A program made the position numbers and the translations under genes. The notes below the pieces were generated by a model that saw nothing but the letters and a program-made list of their open reading frames with translations, was not told where the DNA came from and did no database searches. DNA of 64,000 nucleotides from the NCBI GenBank assembly GCA_001404055.1, contig CXTY01000019.1, forward strand, positions 248,001-312,000. Reading direction: 5' to 3'. This document shows positions 61,945 to 64,000 of the stretch, piece by piece. This DNA is from Roseibium album. Its GTDB lineage: Bacteria > Pseudomonadota > Alphaproteobacteria > Rhizobiales > Stappiaceae. How positions within the stretch are numbered: the stretch's first letter is position 1; every line of letters begins with the position of its first letter.

Positions 61945-61991
61945 TTGACATTCATTCATATCGAGCTTTAAGTGAACAAAATTATTACTTA
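61945..61991 (+). promoter_or_regulatory. ABC-importer promoter overlapped by an O2-like operator
   Basis: TTGACA (61945-61950), 17-bp spacer, and TTTAAG (61968-61973). From 61969 to 61991 a TAAGT ... ACTTA inverted repeat covers the -10 and start region; its right arm ATTATTACTTA is identical to the O2 arm, while the left arm is degenerate and one base further away. Repression by an O2-binding TetR protein would fit. Confidence 0.5.
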
Positions 61992-62021
61992 CATAGAATT
62001 CTCGGTTCCGCAAGGAGGAAA

Positions 62022-62129
62022 ATGTGGACCGTTGAATAGGCCCGCCAACGGGCACTTTTGGAGGAGATGTGGAGCCATATCTTGACGGCTCACGCTCGCA
62101 CTTACCCCTATCGGGAGGAGAAATTATGA
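62022..62129 (+). other. Leader with two short open frames before the binding-protein gene
   Basis: After AAGGAGG, a 5-codon frame MWTVE (62022-62039) is followed at once by a small GCCCG/CGGGC hairpin (62040-62053), a second GGAGGAG and a 20-codon frame (62067-62129) starting MWSHIL. The stop of the second frame overlaps the binding-protein ATG (ATGA). Both have good ribosome sites. They could couple or tune translation; whether they are translated is unknown. Confidence 0.4.
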
Positions 62130-63028
62130 AGAACTCTCTGAAAACTCTGGCATTCGCCGGAGCCCTTATGTTCGCGTCTAGCGCGCAAGCTGAAACGCCA
62201 AAGATCTGCGTGAGCACATTCGATTTGACCAACCCCTATTGGGTCAATTTGGTGAACGGCGCAAAAGAAAGAGCTGCGGAAGTTGGCGCTGAATTGATCG
62301 TAAACGATCCAGCGAACGACAATACCAAGCAAATCTCCGCGCTTGAAAACTTCATCACCATTGGCTGTAAGGCGATCATCCTCGCCGCTCTAGATCCGGC
62401 CTCGACTGAAGGTGTTTTGACTGACGCAAAAAACGCTGGAGTGAAAATCATTGCTCAGTCAATGGAAACGCCAGTCGCTGACATTTGGGCTTCTGCCGAC
62501 GAATTTGACATGGGTAACACCATCGGGATCGAGGCTGGCAAGTGGATCGCTGACAAGCTTGGAGGCGAAGCCTCGGTTCTCGTTCTGAACAACGATAGAA
62601 TTCCTCAAATGATTGCCCGCAAGGAAGGAATCGTTGCAGGTATCAAGGAAAATGCTCCGAACGCGAAAGTCGTCGCCGACCAGGCTGCGATCAACACTGC
62701 AGAAGCCATGGCAGTGACTGAATCAGTACTGCAGGCCAATCCAAATTTGGACGTAATTGTCAGCATCAACGACGCGTCGGCTTTGGGCGCGCTCGCCGCT
62801 GTTGAGTCTGCAGGTGTCGACACGAGCAATATGTTCATCGGTGGCGTGGATGCCACACCTGAAGCGCGCGAAAAGATTGAATCAGAGACAGCGTTCCGCG
62901 CAAGTGTGGACAACGTTCCTTATGAGAACGGGATCATGGACGTCGACTTCGCTATGAAGTTGATCAACGGCGAAGAACTTGAGTATCGCCAAATTATCCC
63001 AGTGAAAAACTACACGGGCGAAGAATAA
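62126..63028 (+). CDS. Ribose-type ABC transporter substrate-binding protein
   Basis: 300-aa periplasmic receptor of the RbsB/LacI-like class I fold. The signal peptide MKNSLKTLAFAGALMFASSA is cut after AQA, before ETP. The mature protein shows STFDLTNPYWVNLVNGAKE, the hinge text AIILAALDPASTEGVL, and the C-terminal GGVDATPEAREKI and DNVPYENGIMDVDFAMK. It should bind a sugar, polyol or similar small molecule. The ATG at 62126 has GGGAGGAG upstream. It is followed by an intercistronic hairpin and the ATPase gene. Confidence 0.88.
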   Translation: MKNSLKTLAFAGALMFASSAQAETPKICVSTFDLTNPYWVNLVNGAKERAAEVGAELIVNDPANDNTKQISALENFITIGCKAIILAALDPASTEGVLTDAKNAGVKIIAQSMETPVADIWASADEFDMGNTIGIEAGKWIADKLGGEASVLVLNNDRIPQMIARKEGIVAGIKENAPNAKVVADQAAINTAEAMAVTESVLQANPNLDVIVSINDASALGALAAVESAGVDTSNMFIGGVDATPEAREKIESETAFRASVDNVPYENGIMDVDFAMKLINGEELEYRQIIPVKNYTGEE

Positions 63029-63038
63029 TACCCAAATG

Positions 63039-63065
63039 CGCCTGGTCAGCATTGCTGACCAGGCG
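63039..63065 (+). terminator. Intercistronic hairpin after the ABC binding-protein gene
   Basis: 12-bp perfect stem (CGCCTGGTCAGC/GCTGACCAGGCG) with a 3-nt loop and no U-run, 11 bp after the stop codon. As after tctC, such a structure typically protects the binding-protein mRNA and reduces read-through into the ATPase gene. Confidence 0.65.
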
Positions 63066-63079
63066 TGGAGTTAAGAAAA

Positions 63080-64000
63080 ATGCCTAAAACAATTCTGGAA
63101 ATGCGTGGGATCTCGAAATTCTATCCCGGCGTGAACGCCTTGGACAATGTTCAGTTGAGCGTTGAAGAGGGTGAAGTTCACGGCCTCATGGGAGAGAACG
63201 GCGCCGGCAAATCTACGCTTATTAAGGTCTTAGCCGGCGCAATTGTGCCTGATGAAGGCACTCTGCTTATTGATGGCGCAGAATACACATCATTGGATCC
63301 CAAGCAGGCCATCAACCTGGGAATAGGTGTCATCTACCAGGAACTCAATTTGGTTCCGTATATGACAGTCGCAGATAATATTTTTCTTGGATGTGAGCAC
63401 TCATTCGGACTTTTTACCAATCCCTCGGCGACCAACAAAGCGGCCAAAGAAATTCTCGATGATCTCGAGATGGACATCGACCCCACGGCGCAAATAAGCG
63501 AACTGACGGTTGCGTATCAGCAGATGGTGGAAATTGCGAAGGTAGTCTCCAAGAATGTAAAAATTCTCGTGATGGATGAACCTACAGCGCCATTGTCGAC
63601 AAAAGAAGTAGCGCAACTTTATCAAATAATCGAACGACTTAAAAAACGTGGGATTACTATCATCTATATCTCCCACCGAATGGAAGAGATTTTCGAACTC
63701 ACGAACAAAATCACTGTTTTACGCGACGGTCGATACATTCATACGGTCGCTACCGAGAAAACTTCGCGAGCCGACTTAATCTCTGCAATGGTTGGTCGGG
63801 AAGTTTCCGAAACAGTTCAAGCACGCGAAGCACCCAAAGGTGAAGCCTTACTCGAGGTTGTAAGACTTTCCGGACTTCGATTTTGGGACGTTTCGTTCAC
63901 AGCATACAAAGGTGAAATTCTCGGCTTCGGGGGTCTTGTGGGTGCGGGACGCACCGAAGTTGCTCGAGCAATTTTTGGTGCCGATGAGATCAAATCTGGG
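63080..64000 (+). CDS. Sugar ABC transporter ATP-binding protein (RbsA/MglA type), partial
   Basis: 307 codons, open at the window edge; the full protein should be about 500 aa with two nucleotide-binding domains. The first domain starts ILEMRGISKFYPGVNALDNV, with Walker A GENGAGKST near residue 39. Q-loop VIYQELNL and signature ELTVAYQQMVEIAK follow; the usual LSVGQQQ is here LTVAYQQ. Walker B is ILVMDEPTAPLS and the switch His is in YISHRMEE. The second domain begins near 260 (FGGLVGAGRTEVARAIFG). The ATG at 63080 has GGAG upstream. The permease gene is expected beyond the window. Confidence 0.92.
   Translation, partial: MPKTILEMRGISKFYPGVNALDNVQLSVEEGEVHGLMGENGAGKSTLIKVLAGAIVPDEGTLLIDGAEYTSLDPKQAINLGIGVIYQELNLVPYMTVADNIFLGCEHSFGLFTNPSATNKAAKEILDDLEMDIDPTAQISELTVAYQQMVEIAKVVSKNVKILVMDEPTAPLSTKEVAQLYQIIERLKKRGITIIYISHRMEEIFELTNKITVLRDGRYIHTVATEKTSRADLISAMVGREVSETVQAREAPKGEALLEVVRLSGLRFWDVSFTAYKGEILGFGGLVGAGRTEVARAIFGADEIKSG

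Noticed and set aside
1..64000. CRISPR arrays, rRNA genes, complete tRNA genes, insertion sequences
   Set aside because: No regularly spaced repeats, rRNA-like sequence, full cloverleaf or transposase gene was seen on reading; a dedicated scan was not possible.

Overview
The window looks like chromosome of a marine, metabolically versatile alphaproteobacterium of the Rhodobacterales/Stappiaceae kind (Roseibium/Labrenzia-like). This is inferred from gene content: taurine and cysteate dissimilation, dimethylglycine-dehydrogenase-type demethylases, a tripartite tricarboxylate transporter, many LysR/MocR/TetR regulators and a ribose-type ABC importer. No database search was possible, so family names rest on motifs and remembered sequences.

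Region 1 (1-15.8 kb) handles organosulfonates and methylated amines. tpa and xsc convert taurine to sulfoacetaldehyde and then to acetyl phosphate plus sulfite. A MocR-type regulator (TauR-like) lies 8 kb away, and CTGGAC(C/T)TA-like direct repeats occur upstream of both tpa and tauR. Between them sit two paralogous FAD/GcvT demethylases, a trimethylamine-methyltransferase (MttB) family protein without pyrrolysine, and an XRE-cupin regulator. Next come an L-cysteate sulfo-lyase (CuyA), a TSUP sulfite exporter (CuyZ) and a divergent LysR gene. The arrangement suggests that N-methylated taurines or another quaternary amine are stripped of methyl groups and fed into the taurine route.

Region 2 (15.8-29.2 kb) holds a LysR gene divergent from a TctCBA transporter operon, followed by an SDR, a ThDP enzyme, a NIPSNAP protein and a glutathione transferase (substrate unknown). 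It also holds a lysine catabolic pair (L-lysine 6-dehydrogenase/saccharopine-dehydrogenase family plus ALDH7-type aminoadipate-semialdehyde dehydrogenase) with a divergent LysR, and a stand-alone PaaK-like adenylate-forming enzyme.

Region 3 (29.3-40.5 kb) is accessory DNA. It starts at what looks like the 3' end of a tRNA gene plus its terminator, on the minus strand. It carries mobC, a relaxase, an SRPBCC-ArsR-SRPBCC operon with a clear operator, a serine resolvase, an ArdA antirestriction protein, a Fic protein and a truncated OLD-family (GajA-like) nuclease. The OLD gene runs into a fragment of a foreign gene. Back-to-back 3' remnants of a TRAP permease and a possible AsnC regulator follow.

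Region 4 (40.5-64 kb) looks like one inducible catabolic system. It has a chemoreceptor, two paralogous TetR regulators, two paralogous GMC oxidoreductases, a MaoC protein, an aldo/keto reductase, a xylose-isomerase-like TIM barrel, an SDR, an aldehyde dehydrogenase, a YdiF/Pct-type CoA-transferase, a glycerate 2-kinase, a GFA-family protein, a DUF993 protein and a ribose-type ABC importer that runs off the window edge. Two distinct palindromic operator families recur in front of these units and tie them into one predicted regulon. I do not recognise the pathway, and I consider it the best candidate for an undescribed system here. Embedded in it are a DUF805 pseudogene killed by one stop codon and an S41-peptidase-like exported protein that appears to lack its catalytic residues.
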